Assembly: GCA_910583675.1 (NCBI GenBank)
Contig: CAJTYH010000007.1
Location: 11,327 to 75,326, forward strand
Source: an uncultured Muribaculaceae bacterium
Lineage (GTDB): Bacteria > Bacteroidota > Bacteroidia > Bacteroidales > Muribaculaceae
DNA: 64,000 nucleotides
Direction: 5' to 3'
A program made the translations under genes and the position numbers. The notes under the pieces are model-generated. The model made no database searches. It was not told the origin of the DNA and saw only the letters and a list, made by a program, of their open reading frames with translations. The stretch's first letter is position 1. Every line of letters begins with the position of its first letter. This document shows, piece by piece, positions 8,615-17,491 of this stretch.

Positions 8615-11161
8615 TCATTTCCCACCGCCTCCTCCACGGCTTCCACTCTGGAGATCGTCATTGCTGATGGATGCGGCAGTCTTCTTCACCTGCGCGTTGA
8701 GCGATCCGAACCTGAAATTGAGGCTGACACCCACATACCGTCCAGAGCGGTTTATCGTCTCGGAGTCGGTGGTATATTGCGGATTGTAGGTATGATAATT
8801 GGTGTGCATTTCATTAGGCCCGAAAGGTCTGTTGACGTTTAACCTTACCGTAAGCCTGTCTTCCTTAAGGAACTTGCGCACAAGCGATATGGAATATCCG
8901 GGTGTTCCGGGATCCTGATATGAATACACGTTGCTCAATCCTCCGCTCCACCAGTAGCCACTGACGGACAACTCGAGTTTCCATGGGAGATCGCGGCTGA
9001 TACGCGTCCATGGATTCACCGCCCACCGCGCACGCGAGCCGAATACCTGCGCACCCGACGCATCCAGCGCCACAGGCTGCCTAAGGTAGGTATATCCGCC
9101 CCAAAGGTTGAGCATCCAACGGGTCTTGCTATCGATGCTCCACTGGAAGTAGACCGACATGTTCAAACTTCGCATCTTGCCTACGTTGTCATAGGTACTT
9201 ACAACACGTTCCCGCTCGTCTATCCATGACACATTCTGCAACGAATTGTCAACCAGGGTACCACCGATGTTGAAATCAAGGTTGAATTTATTCTTGATCA
9301 GGGAATAGTTGAAGGACACATTGTTATATGCCACACTTCCGAGATCGGGATTACCGAAACTTACAGAGGTCGGGGTCTCCGAACGTGCCGGGTCAAGGAA
9401 CCAGATGCTTGGTCGCCGTATATTGCGGCTATAGCTGAGTTTCACCGAATTGGCATCGTTGATATTCCATGACACGGCGGCATTCGGCACCAGATCATTC
9501 AGCGTGGAGGAAAAATTGGAGCGATTCTCGGTCTGTGCCTTGAAGCGGGCACTGAGATAAGAATACTCATATCGCAAACCGGCACGGATATTCCACTTAC
9601 CCAATGTAAGGCGATAGTCGGCATATGCGGCGGCAATCGTAGTGCGATGGGTGAAATCGTCGTGAGTGCCCATGTCGGCACCTTCATACGTCTGCGTGCT
9701 GATGGAATGGTTGTCCCTGAACACCGCCTTGGCTCCTATGTCAAGTTTGTGCTTTTCCCCATAGGGGCGACTCCAGTCGGCCTGCACGGTCTGTTCCATG
9801 AAATCCTGCTTCGAATCGAAATACCTCCCCGTGTACTCGAAGTCACAGTTGAACATGTCATAATATTGCGTTTCCGATTCGTTCTTGGAGCTGTTGTTCG
9901 AAATACGGTAACTGAGAGTGATGGTTTCACCCTTTCTGCGCGTGGAGTGCTGATAGTTGGCCGAACCGTCAAACGAGAGATTACCGTTGTCCAACGGCCT
10001 TTGAAGACTGTTATAGGAGTATAACACCGGACGCGATCCGTCGGCGGCTGCCGCCCCCAGCATTCTCACGGAGCTTGTTATCCTCTGATCAAGCGGCGAC
10101 CATATCCACCCGTTGGCCTCCACCGTAAACAGATTGAGCGAATCAGGCTCCCAACTTGCTTCCAGCCCCATCCATCCCGAATTCTGCGGATAGGTGGAAT
10201 ATGTCTCAGCCTCGTATCTGTTTCCCGTCTCGTAATAATCCGTATACTGGTTGCTCCACGACTTGGAGTCGTTGCCCTTGGGAGTGCGGTTGTATCCTCC
10301 ATTGACCGACATGGTCACCTTGTCCACCTGAGTGGACAGCCACAACGACGGATTCGGTATGAATGAGTTGTTGTCGGCATAGAGGTTGGCGGTGCCGACT
10401 ACTCCATTGAGAGCCGTATCCGAATCGGTGACGATGTTGAGTATCGCACCCACCCCCTCGGCATCTTCACGGGCACCCGGCTCGGTAATCACCTCAATCT
10501 TCTTTATGGAAGAGGCCGGTATCGCAGCGAATATATCCTTTGCATTATTCGTAAAGGAATTGTTCGGACGTCCGTTCTTGTAGATCTTGAAGTCCGAGGA
10601 TCCCTTTACCTTTATATTACCCTCCTCGTCAACCGAAACGAGCGGCACCTTCCGCAGGATTTCACGAAGCGTGGAGGTCTCAGCCTCCGGATCTGCCTTC
10701 ACGTCATAGCCGAGACGGTCGATCTCGCGCACCACCAACGGACGCTGAGCCACGACCTCCACCTGCCCTAGTTCGGTGACGTTCTCCTCAAGCACGATAC
10801 GACCGAGATCCACATCCGAGTGTGACGCATCCACAGCAAACGTCCTTTCCACAGGCCGCTTCCCTACGGAAGCCACCGACAGACGGTATCCACCAGCCGA
10901 CGGCAGCGACTGGCTTATCCTGCCGTTTTCATCGGTAGTGGCAAGAACCACAGGCTTCACACTATCCGAGGTGTTGTAAATTCTGAGGGTAGCATACACT
11001 TCAGCCACACCGGCAGAATCCACTACCTCCCCTCTCACCATGTATCCGGTAGACGCGCCATAAAGGGATTGAACCGAAGCCACAGCCACAAAAACAGCAA
11101 GGATCAGGCATTTGGCCACCCTTGACACTATCGGTGAATTGTTCTGACAACTGGTATGCAT
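8615..11161 (-). CDS. TonB-type outer-membrane beta-barrel protein with carboxypeptidase-regulatory domain
   Basis: An 848-aa outer-membrane protein. A signal peptide covers about residues 1-36 (ending QSLYGA), followed by a carboxypeptidase D regulatory-like beta-sandwich (about 40-120: YMVRGEVVDSAGVAEVYATL), a plug-like domain (about 135-240, with LREILRKVPLVSVDEEGNIKV) and a large barrel. The shape matches the Bacteroidetes outer-membrane beta-barrel family 3, related to TonB-dependent receptors but without a partner SusD. The C-terminus has a serine/glycine-rich tail (SGSRGGGGGK) beyond the last strand. The ligand cannot be read from the sequence. The gene has a textbook promoter and is transcribed toward the GH78 gene. 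Confidence 0.85.
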   Translation of the reverse strand: MHTSCQNNSPIVSRVAKCLILAVFVAVASVQSLYGASTGYMVRGEVVDSAGVAEVYATLRIYNTSDSVKPVVLATTDENGRISQSLPSAGGYRLSVASVGKRPVERTFAVDASHSDVDLGRIVLEENVTELGQVEVVAQRPLVVREIDRLGYDVKADPEAETSTLREILRKVPLVSVDEEGNIKVKGSSDFKIYKNGRPNNSFTNNAKDIFAAIPASSIKKIEVITEPGAREDAEGVGAILNIVTDSDTALNGVVGTANLYADNNSFIPNPSLWLSTQVDKVTMSVNGGYNRTPKGNDSKSWSNQYTDYYETGNRYEAETYSTYPQNSGWMGLEASWEPDSLNLFTVEANGWIWSPLDQRITSSVRMLGAAAADGSRPVLYSYNSLQRPLDNGNLSFDGSANYQHSTRRKGETITLSYRISNNSSKNESETQYYDMFNCDFEYTGRYFDSKQDFMEQTVQADWSRPYGEKHKLDIGAKAVFRDNHSISTQTYEGADMGTHDDFTHRTTIAAAYADYRLTLGKWNIRAGLRYEYSYLSARFKAQTENRSNFSSTLNDLVPNAAVSWNINDANSVKLSYSRNIRRPSIWFLDPARSETPTSVSFGNPDLGSVAYNNVSFNYSLIKNKFNLDFNIGGTLVDNSLQNVSWIDERERVVSTYDNVGKMRSLNMSVYFQWSIDSKTRWMLNLWGGYTYLRQPVALDASGAQVFGSRARWAVNPWTRISRDLPWKLELSVSGYWWSGGLSNVYSYQDPGTPGYSISLVRKFLKEDRLTVRLNVNRPFGPNEMHTNYHTYNPQYTTDSETINRSGRYVGVSLNFRFGSLNAQVKKTAASISNDDLQSGSRGGGGGK

Positions 11162-11221
11162 AGGAAAATTGTATTGATTTTTACTGCGCTATTAGGATGC
11201 AAAACATCCTTGTTGACACCG

Positions 11222-11252
11222 CAAAATTAAACTATAAATTTCGTTATAGCAA
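11222..11252 (-). promoter_or_regulatory. Promoter of the TonB-type barrel gene
   Basis: Read on the minus strand: TTG (complement of 11250-11252), a 20-bp spacer, and TAATTTTG (complement of 11222-11229). The leader is about 55 nt. Confidence 0.85.
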
Positions 11253-11643
11253 GTCTCCACTAAAAATTTCGTTGAGGACAGTATCATTTTAACAAAATTA
11301 AACATCTAAGACTTTTTCATAGTTTTTAAGCTTATTACAACACTGATTCGCAGTCACGCCACACGCATGAAAAAATTTTCGTCTTACAAATATTTTTGCC
11401 GATTGATTAAAAAAGACGACAGAAAACTTGCTTTTGTGAACTTTATACGCTTCCTTTGCGTTTACCATACTGACGGATTGAACATCAATCATCACAAATC
11501 TTATTTTAACACCAATTGGAAACAGTCTAATTTTTCAGACAAACCCTTAAAACCGAACAACAGACAGAGCAAAAGACACCTCCCATAATGGATGCGTCAT
11601 AACGCAGAGAAACGGATTACAAACCAGACAAACCCCGATCGAC
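11253..11643. other. AT-rich divergent intergenic region
   Basis: About 390 bases without a convincing gene between the barrel promoter and the DJ-1 gene. It contains one possible plus-strand -7 box, TATTTTTG at 11391-11398, but no TTG at the expected distance. A 73-codon open frame from 11367 has no recognisable features and an amino-acid composition typical of AT-rich noncoding DNA. The DJ-1 promoter is not clear. Confidence 0.5.
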
Positions 11644-12216
11644 ATGAACACTTCTTACATTTTCCTGGCAGCGGGCTTCGAAGAGATAGAAGCCCTCACG
11701 GTATTGGACGTAATGCGCCGCGCAGGCATGGATGTCAAAACCGTTTCGATAACCTCCGAACACAACGTTACCGGGGCGCATGGCATCCCGGTAAAGGCCG
11801 ACCTGCTTTACCACGAAGTGGACTTCATCACCCCCGAATGGCTGATCATCCCGGGTGGAATGCCCGGAGCAGAGAATCTATCGAAGTTCGGCCCGCTCAA
11901 TACTCTGCTGATAAACCAGGCACAATCGGGAAAGATTGCCGCCATATGCGCCGCTCCCGCAGTCGTTCTCGCTCCGTTGGGCATACTTGACGGGAAAGAA
12001 GCCACATGCTATCCGGGATTCGAAAGCAAGATGACCGGTGCAGTAAGGCGCGACGCTCCCGTGATCGCACTTGACCGCATCATCACCGCCAACGGCCCCT
12101 CGTCGGCATTGCGCTTCGCCCTAGCGATAGTGGCAAACTCGATGGGAGAAAGCGTAGCCCAGGAGGTCGGCTCCGGGATGCTCTTCTATCCCAAGAACGT
12201 CAACTTCTACTTCTAA
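11644..12216 (+). CDS. DJ-1/PfpI family protein (YajL/ThiJ type)
   Basis: A 190-aa single-domain DJ-1 superfamily protein, a class linked to protein or nucleotide deglycation and oxidative-stress defence. The nucleophile-elbow cysteine is C102 in AAICAAPAVVLA, and the acidic partner lies in the GFEEIE motif (residues 11-16), as in YajL and human DJ-1. The IIPGGMPGAENL segment (68-79) and a C-terminal SMGESVAQEVGSGML helix match the family. It stands alone on the plus strand between divergent and convergent neighbours. The precise substrate is uncertain because the deglycase activity of the family is disputed. Confidence 0.9.
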   Translation: MNTSYIFLAAGFEEIEALTVLDVMRRAGMDVKTVSITSEHNVTGAHGIPVKADLLYHEVDFITPEWLIIPGGMPGAENLSKFGPLNTLLINQAQSGKIAAICAAPAVVLAPLGILDGKEATCYPGFESKMTGAVRRDAPVIALDRIITANGPSSALRFALAIVANSMGESVAQEVGSGMLFYPKNVNFYF

Positions 12217-12251
12217 TCCGACACAAGACATAGCAAACACAACAAATCAGG

Positions 12252-12405
12252 ATGGCAGTGTGCCAAAAATTATTACACGCCTTAAAGCCTGAGACAAGCA
12301 CAAGCCTTCGAAGAAGGCGTATCAAATTTTAGCCCCGCATCAAGCGCCCACCAAGGGTGCGAGGTGTGGGGTAAACATGTATGCATGAGAGCATTCGAAG
12401 GCTTG
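12252..12405. other. Candidate structured RNA or repeat element between DJ-1 and lptD genes
   Basis: The intergenic stretch between two convergent genes holds nested inverted repeats: TGGCA/TGCCA (12252-12264), ACGCCTT (12277-12283) with AAGGCGT (12314-12320), a 12-bp perfect pair CAAGCCTTCGAA (12301-12312) with TTCGAAGGCTTG (12394-12405), and inside it CCCCGCA with TGTGGGG and GCGCCC with GGGTGC. I recognise no known RNA family, no clear promoter and no T tract. Confidence 0.4.
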
Positions 12406-12418
12406 AGAGGAAATTGGA

Positions 12419-15199
12419 TCAATACCACTTCACGCCATTGGAGTAGGAGGAGCGCTTGTCATATTTGAGATCCGAGAGAAGCGCCGACTTGACGGAGATA
12501 TGGAAATTATAGGACTTGTAAGGCCCAACCGGGATCACGCTCGCGCGCATGGTGAAGCAATGCAGGTCACGCGATATGTTAAGGTTCATGTAGGCGATCT
12601 TCTTCAGGTCGAAGTTATATGAGCAGCTGGCCGAGAACTCCCAGTTCTTTGTAGGACGTATGTTGCCCGACAGACTGAGATTCTGGGTTATCTTCCCGTC
12701 ATACTCCATCTTCTTCTTGTTGAAAGCCCCGTAACTGTAGCTTACCGAATAGTTGAAACTCAAGCTCCACGGCACTTCCCACGGCACATATCCCTCCGAT
12801 GTGAGCACCAGATCGTCCTTGTGTCCGTGTCCGTGATCATCCCCCTGGTCGTCCTCCTCGCCCCAATTGTCACCTCCGGAATTGTTCGGAGGGGTGCTGT
12901 TGCCGGAGTTGTCCTTGTCGTCCTTGCCTTTCTTCTTCTTGAAAGTCTCGTTGTTGATCGTATAACTGAACGAGGTGCCGGTCGAGGAGAGGCGCCCGAT
13001 CCCCTTCCCGGCCTTCCAACGCGGAATGTTGACACGCACTGGATTTCCGGCAGAATTGAGCTGGTATGTATACACGTCCCATGTGGCCGACAGGTTCAGG
13101 TTGAACCGCTTTGTAAGGCGAAGCAATATGGATGTGTTGATATTGCTCCAATTCAACGAATCGGCGGCGAAATTATAACTCTGAGATACAGAGAAGTTTT
13201 CTATGAGCGATATTTTCTTTTCCCCGATGGAGTCGTTGTCGCTTTTCACCTTCATCTCCAGGTTGTTGGCTAGGGAGACGGAGACCGTTCCGCTGCGTCC
13301 GGCTCCCGGAACACCGTACAGAGCCGAGGGGAAATAGGAATATTTCTTCTGCTGCACGTTACCTTGCTGGTCGGTATAGCTGTAGGTTCCGTAATATCCG
13401 AAAAACGAAGATGAGAAGTCCGGCGCGCCCGAGAAAGACACAGTAGGTGTGAGCACATGGCGTATCATCTTAACTTTCTTCCCAAGGAATCCGAGCGGCT
13501 GCCAGAAACCGTAAATTTTCGTATCAAGCGAGATGGACGCATTGAAATCCCACACGTTATAGAAGCTGTAAGTGGTGTCGGCCACCTCGGCGGCAGCTGC
13601 GGGATCCCACTGACGGCGCACTTTCTGCGTGTACATACGGTCTGTGAGGCTGATCGAAGGGGTCACGTTGATATAGGTAAGCAGCGGGAAGGTGGCGGAT
13701 ATCGGCACGGTATGCTTCATGCCGTTGCGCCAGTCCTTGATCAACGATTTCTTGAAAAAGACATCCTGTTTTGCCGTAAGCGAGTTCTGGAACTGGCCTG
13801 AATACGACATACGTATCTTCTCATACCATTTTTCCGCACCCACGGCACGCTTGCGCTTGAATGGGAAGGTCTGCGACATGGTCACGTTGATGTTCGGGAA
13901 CGAGACTGACAACGTGGAGTCCTGCGTTCGCTGCGACACGTTCAACGACGTGGAAAGAGACCATTTTGAATTCGGGAAACGGTAGCTGAGGTTTACGGTG
14001 GAAGACTTGGTGTTTTCCGTAAACGATGGGGAATAATATGAGTTTACGCTGTTGCGCGAATATCCTGACGTAGTAAAATTCACGGAGGCTGAAAGGTTCA
14101 TGTTCGGATTGGCCTTCGAATCCTGAGTATGGTTCCATATCACCTGGAAGTTGGTGGAAGTGGAATAATCCGGATCGCTCTTCTCCCCGTATATGCTCTT
14201 TAGATAGTTGATGTTGAAATGGCCGTTGAACTTGTAGCGCTTCCGATAGGTGGACTGCGCGGAAAGCCCCCACGAGCCTTTTGTATATATCTCACCGGTC
14301 AAAGCAAGGTCTATCATGTCGTTTATGGCGAAATAGTATCCGCCGTCGCTAAGATAGAACCCGCGGTTGTAGTCGTCGCCGAAGGTGGGGACGATCACTC
14401 CCGAGGCATACTTGTCAGAAAACGGGAAATAACCGAACGGGACGGCCAGAGGCAATGGAAGTCCGGCGAGCACCATATATGCGGGGCCTGTGACGATGTT
14501 CTTCTTCGGTTTCATCTTGGCTCGGGTGAGCTGGAGATAGAAATGGGGATCGTCGTGGTTGTCGCAGGTGGTATACTTGGCATTCTGGATATAATAGTCG
14601 TCCTCGTCGGTCTTCTTGGTCTGTCCACCTGTAAGATACCCCTCCCCCTGCTGTGTCACCACATTGGTTATGTAGCCTCGCTTGCTCTTGAAGTTATAGC
14701 GCATAGTGCCGGACTCATAGGAGGTGCCACCCTCCTCGAACACAGGCTCACCTACCATGTCGCCTACGCTGTCCTCACGTCCGCAGGCATAGACCTCGCT
14801 CTTGTTCAGATCAAGCTCTATTTCAGCCGCATTGAGTTTCAGTTCACCGTAGTCCACTGAAGCCTCACCGTACATGTATGTGGTACGCCCTCCCACGAGC
14901 ACCATCGAATCCTTTGAGGAAAACACCACCTGAGCATCAAGGTCTACCTTGTCGCGACGTATGCGCGACTTGCGTACAGGAACACTGTCAACAGGCGAAA
15001 CGACACCGGATGGCGGAGTGGGGACACTGTCTGCCAGAGCCATGCTGTCACCCGGGGCAACTAAAGGGACACTATCGGGGGAGGAAGCAACCGGAACCGG
15101 CAAATCACGAGACACGCCTACACCGTCTCTTGACAACAGAGTGCCGGAGACGAAGCAAAGCACGAACAGGATGATTATATATAGCTGAGAGCGTCGCAA
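12419..15199 (-). CDS. lptD: LptD-like LPS/LOS assembly outer-membrane protein
   Basis: The outer-membrane translocon that inserts lipopolysaccharide into the outer leaflet with LptE. The 926-aa product has an N-terminal hydrophobic signal segment (about 5-23), a proline/serine-rich linker (25-75), an OstA/LptA-like beta-jellyroll (about 80-215: LDAQVVFSSKDSMVLVGG, then repeated short strands) and a long C-terminal barrel with many alternating aromatic strands. The segment FGYFPFSDKYASGVIVPTFG is typical of the Bacteroidetes LptD lumen gate. A lysine/glycine/histidine-rich loop (KKKKGKDDKDNSGNS ... DDQGDDHGHGHKDD, about 725-770) is unusual and probably extracellular; its histidines and acids could bind metal. 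It ends at an aromatic-terminated strand (VKWY). Confidence 0.88.
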   Translation of the reverse strand: MRRSQLYIIILFVLCFVSGTLLSRDGVGVSRDLPVPVASSPDSVPLVAPGDSMALADSVPTPPSGVVSPVDSVPVRKSRIRRDKVDLDAQVVFSSKDSMVLVGGRTTYMYGEASVDYGELKLNAAEIELDLNKSEVYACGREDSVGDMVGEPVFEEGGTSYESGTMRYNFKSKRGYITNVVTQQGEGYLTGGQTKKTDEDDYYIQNAKYTTCDNHDDPHFYLQLTRAKMKPKKNIVTGPAYMVLAGLPLPLAVPFGYFPFSDKYASGVIVPTFGDDYNRGFYLSDGGYYFAINDMIDLALTGEIYTKGSWGLSAQSTYRKRYKFNGHFNINYLKSIYGEKSDPDYSTSTNFQVIWNHTQDSKANPNMNLSASVNFTTSGYSRNSVNSYYSPSFTENTKSSTVNLSYRFPNSKWSLSTSLNVSQRTQDSTLSVSFPNINVTMSQTFPFKRKRAVGAEKWYEKIRMSYSGQFQNSLTAKQDVFFKKSLIKDWRNGMKHTVPISATFPLLTYINVTPSISLTDRMYTQKVRRQWDPAAAAEVADTTYSFYNVWDFNASISLDTKIYGFWQPLGFLGKKVKMIRHVLTPTVSFSGAPDFSSSFFGYYGTYSYTDQQGNVQQKKYSYFPSALYGVPGAGRSGTVSVSLANNLEMKVKSDNDSIGEKKISLIENFSVSQSYNFAADSLNWSNINTSILLRLTKRFNLNLSATWDVYTYQLNSAGNPVRVNIPRWKAGKGIGRLSSTGTSFSYTINNETFKKKKGKDDKDNSGNSTPPNNSGGDNWGEEDDQGDDHGHGHKDDLVLTSEGYVPWEVPWSLSFNYSVSYSYGAFNKKKMEYDGKITQNLSLSGNIRPTKNWEFSASCSYNFDLKKIAYMNLNISRDLHCFTMRASVIPVGPYKSYNFHISVKSALLSDLKYDKRSSYSNGVKWY

Positions 15200-15304
15200 C
15201 TAATCGGTTATATAGCAGTTTAAGCGCATGACCAAGAGCGGTGCCGCTCCTGCCACTGCGCACAGACGCTGACAATCACTGCTGTCATAGCGTCTTTTAC
15301 GATG

Positions 15305-15312
15305 CAAAGATA
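15305..15312 (-). promoter_or_regulatory. -7 box of lptD
   Basis: TATCTTTG on the minus strand (complement of CAAAGATA). The upstream CAA triplets lie 12 or 23 bp away, so the -33 element is not ideal. The leader would be about 100 nt. Confidence 0.6.
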
Positions 15313-15439
15313 GCATATTCCATACAAATCAGAACCAACAATCACCTTTTTTCACACTTGTTTACCTGCCCGTTCCGCTCAGGGCACAGCAGCCACATAA
15401 ACACTTCCCTACAACAAAAGCCAATCTCCTAAAATAATT

Positions 15440-15469
15440 TTGATCCATTGCCCGATTTTAGTATCTTTG
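15440..15469 (+). promoter_or_regulatory. Promoter of the glycosyltransferase-ruvC operon
   Basis: TTG at 15440-15442, a 19-bp spacer and TATCTTTG at 15462-15469, only 13 bases before the first ATG. Confidence 0.8.
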
Positions 15470-15482
15470 CTTCTCATACCAT

Positions 15483-16277
15483 ATGCCACTCCAAATGACG
15501 GACACTACATCCAAGAACATGCCAGACCGAACTTGTCGCCCCCTGATCTCCATAATTACGGTAACATACAACGCTGCCGACAATCTTGCCCACACACTGC
15601 AAAGCGTAGCCGGTCAGACATTCCCGCATTACGAGCATCTGATAATGGACGGCGCCTCGACCGACGACACCCCAAAAGTAGTCGCCGCATGCCACAATCC
15701 CAACCTCCGCTTCATATCGGCTCCGGACGAGGGGATTTACGATGCGATGAACAAAGGACTGGCAGAGGCTACGGGAGACTATGTCGTATTCCTCAACGCC
15801 GGTGACACGCTCCATTCCGCCGATACCCTCTCGGAAATAGCAGACATCATCATGGCCAACGATTTCCCCGGTGTGGTCTACGGCCAGACAGACCTTGTGG
15901 ACAAAGACCGCAAACGCGTTGGCTGCCGGCATCTGACCGCCCCGGAGCAGCTCACATACCGGAGCTTTGCCGACGGGATGCTCGTCTGCCACCAGGCATT
16001 CGTCGCATTACGGCGTATTACAGGCGAATACGACACGCGCTACCGGTTCTCAGCCGATTACGACTGGTGCATCCGCATACTCCAGCATTCCCGGCACAAC
16101 GTGCTTTTCCCCGAGGTAATGGTCGATTACCTAAACGAAGGCACCACCACGAAAAACCATCGGAAATCACTCGTAGAGCGCTTCCGAATAATGAGTTACT
16201 ATTACGGGTGGCTGCCAACGGTCTTACGTCACTTCAAGTTCATATGGAGAGCCGTAGGGCGCCATTACGGGAAATGA
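15483..16277 (+). CDS. Family 2 glycosyltransferase
   Basis: A 264-aa cytosolic GT-A fold enzyme of GT2, similar to colanic-acid WcaA/WcaE-like transferases. The nucleotide-sugar binding start ISIITVTYNAADNL (about 20-33) and the acidic cluster DGASTDDT (55-62) are present, followed by the APDEGIYDAMNKGL motif and GDYVVFLNAGD (the DxD-equivalent region). The acceptor is unknown. An alternative ATG five codons downstream (15498) would also fit. It is the first gene of a likely operon with a DUF4286 protein and ruvC. Confidence 0.88.
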   Translation: MPLQMTDTTSKNMPDRTCRPLISIITVTYNAADNLAHTLQSVAGQTFPHYEHLIMDGASTDDTPKVVAACHNPNLRFISAPDEGIYDAMNKGLAEATGDYVVFLNAGDTLHSADTLSEIADIIMANDFPGVVYGQTDLVDKDRKRVGCRHLTAPEQLTYRSFADGMLVCHQAFVALRRITGEYDTRYRFSADYDWCIRILQHSRHNVLFPEVMVDYLNEGTTTKNHRKSLVERFRIMSYYYGWLPTVLRHFKFIWRAVGRHYGK

Positions 16278-16337
16278 TATCCCACCTCCATATCCGAAAT
16301 CGGAGAACAACTTCCACATTACAACAATCCAAACAAG

Positions 16338-16649
16338 ATGAAACTGCTTCTCAACACCACATTCGTCATACATACATCAATCGAGACAGACTTCCTGCAA
16401 TGGGTACGCACCGTCTATATTCCCTCCGCAAAAGCATCAGGAATATTCGGACAACCGACTATAGCCCGGGTGCTCACACGCCTGGAACCGGACACGGAAA
16501 GCATCGCCGTACAGATGCCCGCCACTGACAAGGAAGGCGCCGAGCGATGGCACGACGAAACTGCCGCACTACTTAAGGACGACCTTACAGCCCGATGGCC
16601 AAATCTGGCTCTCCATTTCACCACCTACATGGAACTACTTGACCTCTGA
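16338..16649 (+). CDS. DUF4286 family protein
   Basis: A 103-aa cytosolic protein of the DUF4286 family, a small alpha/beta fold resembling ferredoxin-like barrels. The characteristic start LLLNTTFVIHTSIETDFLQW and the C-terminal FTTYMELLDL are clear. The function is unknown. In Bacteroidales this gene is often found next to ruvC, as here, where its stop is 10 bp upstream of the ruvC ATG. Confidence 0.8.
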   Translation: MKLLLNTTFVIHTSIETDFLQWVRTVYIPSAKASGIFGQPTIARVLTRLEPDTESIAVQMPATDKEGAERWHDETAALLKDDLTARWPNLALHFTTYMELLDL

Positions 16650-16659
16650 CATACCGGCA

Positions 16660-17238
16660 ATGCCATACACAACTACGACGACACAGGCAGAGCGCATCAT
16701 CATCGGCATAGACCCAGGAACAAACGTAATGGGCTACGGGATACTGCGCGTCATGGGCAAACAAGCCTCAATGATTGCCATGGGGGTGATCAAGCTCAAC
16801 AAATTCGAATCGCACTATCTGCGTCTGCGCCGCATATTCGACGGTGTTCGGAGCCTGATAAACCAATATCTCCCCGACGAGATGGCCATTGAAGCACCAT
16901 TCTTCGGTAAAAACGTACAGTCCATGCTGAAACTCGGACGCGCACAGGGGGTGGCCATGGCGGCCGCCCTGACCCACGACGTTCCGATCACCGAATACGA
17001 GCCGAGGAAAATCAAAATGGCAATAACTGGCAACGGAGCGGCCTCAAAGGAACAGGTACAGGAGATGTTGCGCCGCATACTTGCCATCCCCAAGGAGCAA
17101 CTGCTACCGGAACTGGATGCCACAGACGCTTTGGCCGCCGCCCTCTGCCACTTCTACGAAACCTCGCGCCCGATCCCCTCCTCCGGCCCCAAATCCTGGA
17201 AGGAATTCATTGCCAAAAACCCGGGGAGAATTAGATAA
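16660..17238 (+). CDS. ruvC: Holliday junction resolvase RuvC
   Basis: RuvC endonuclease, which cuts Holliday junctions as part of RuvABC. The 192-aa protein shows the first catalytic Asp in IIGIDPGTNVMGYG, the Glu in MAIEAPFFGKN and the C-terminal acidic pair in DATDALAAALCHF. The ATG at 16660 gives the usual length; an upstream in-frame TTG at 16639 overlaps the DUF4286 gene and is unlikely. The last codons (ATT AGA TAA) run into a purine-rich intergenic repeat, so the repeat supplies the stop. Confidence 0.95.
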   Translation: MPYTTTTTQAERIIIGIDPGTNVMGYGILRVMGKQASMIAMGVIKLNKFESHYLRLRRIFDGVRSLINQYLPDEMAIEAPFFGKNVQSMLKLGRAQGVAMAAALTHDVPITEYEPRKIKMAITGNGAASKEQVQEMLRRILAIPKEQLLPELDATDALAAALCHFYETSRPIPSSGPKSWKEFIAKNPGRIR

Positions 17239-17354
17239 TAGAGCAGGAGAAGTAAGAACAGGAGAAGTCAAGCAAGAAATCAAGAAATTAGAAGTTAAGA
17301 AATTAAGCAACTGAGAAGTCCAGAAGTTGATTCCTCTGATGCCTCTGATTATAG
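17228..17354. repeat. Composite low-complexity repeat, copy 1 (after ruvC)
   Basis: Purine-rich segment built from AGCAGGAGAAG, AGAAATTAGAAGTTAAGAAATT units followed by the octad-like TTGATTCCTCTGATGCCTCTGATT. The same two modules in the same order occur at 33411-33530 between menA and recF, so this is an interspersed family and not a chance stretch. Confidence 0.7.
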
Positions 17355-17414
17355 TCAGGCAATTTTTTTCGTTTTTCTTAACTTCTAATTTCTTGATTTC
17401 TTGCTTGACTTCTC
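17262..17414. repeat. 41-bp perfect inverted repeat
   Basis: Left arm 17262-17302 starts GAGAAGTCAAGCAAGAAATC; right arm 17374-17414 is its exact reverse complement, with about 71 bases between. Mismatches begin immediately outside and inside the arms. It lies between convergent genes, just before the shared terminator. Confidence 0.9.
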
Positions 17415-17437
17415 ATGCTCTTACTTCTTACTTCTAT

Positions 17438-17480
17438 GTCATAAAAAAAGCCCGGCACTGAGCCGGGCTTTTTTTATGAC
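17438..17480. terminator. Bidirectional terminator of ruvC and the PpiD-like gene
   Basis: A perfect 19-bp palindromic stem (17438-17456 with 17462-17480), core GCCCGGC-ACTGA-GCCGGGC, flanked by seven A on one side and seven T on the other, so it acts in both directions. Confidence 0.92.
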
Positions 17481-17491
17481 GGGACAGAATT

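Noticed and set aside
11367..11588. 73-codon open frame in the AT-rich spacer before the DJ-1 gene
   Set aside because: No signal peptide, domain or conserved motif, and the composition (many Lys, Asn, Phe, Tyr) is what AT-rich noncoding DNA gives.
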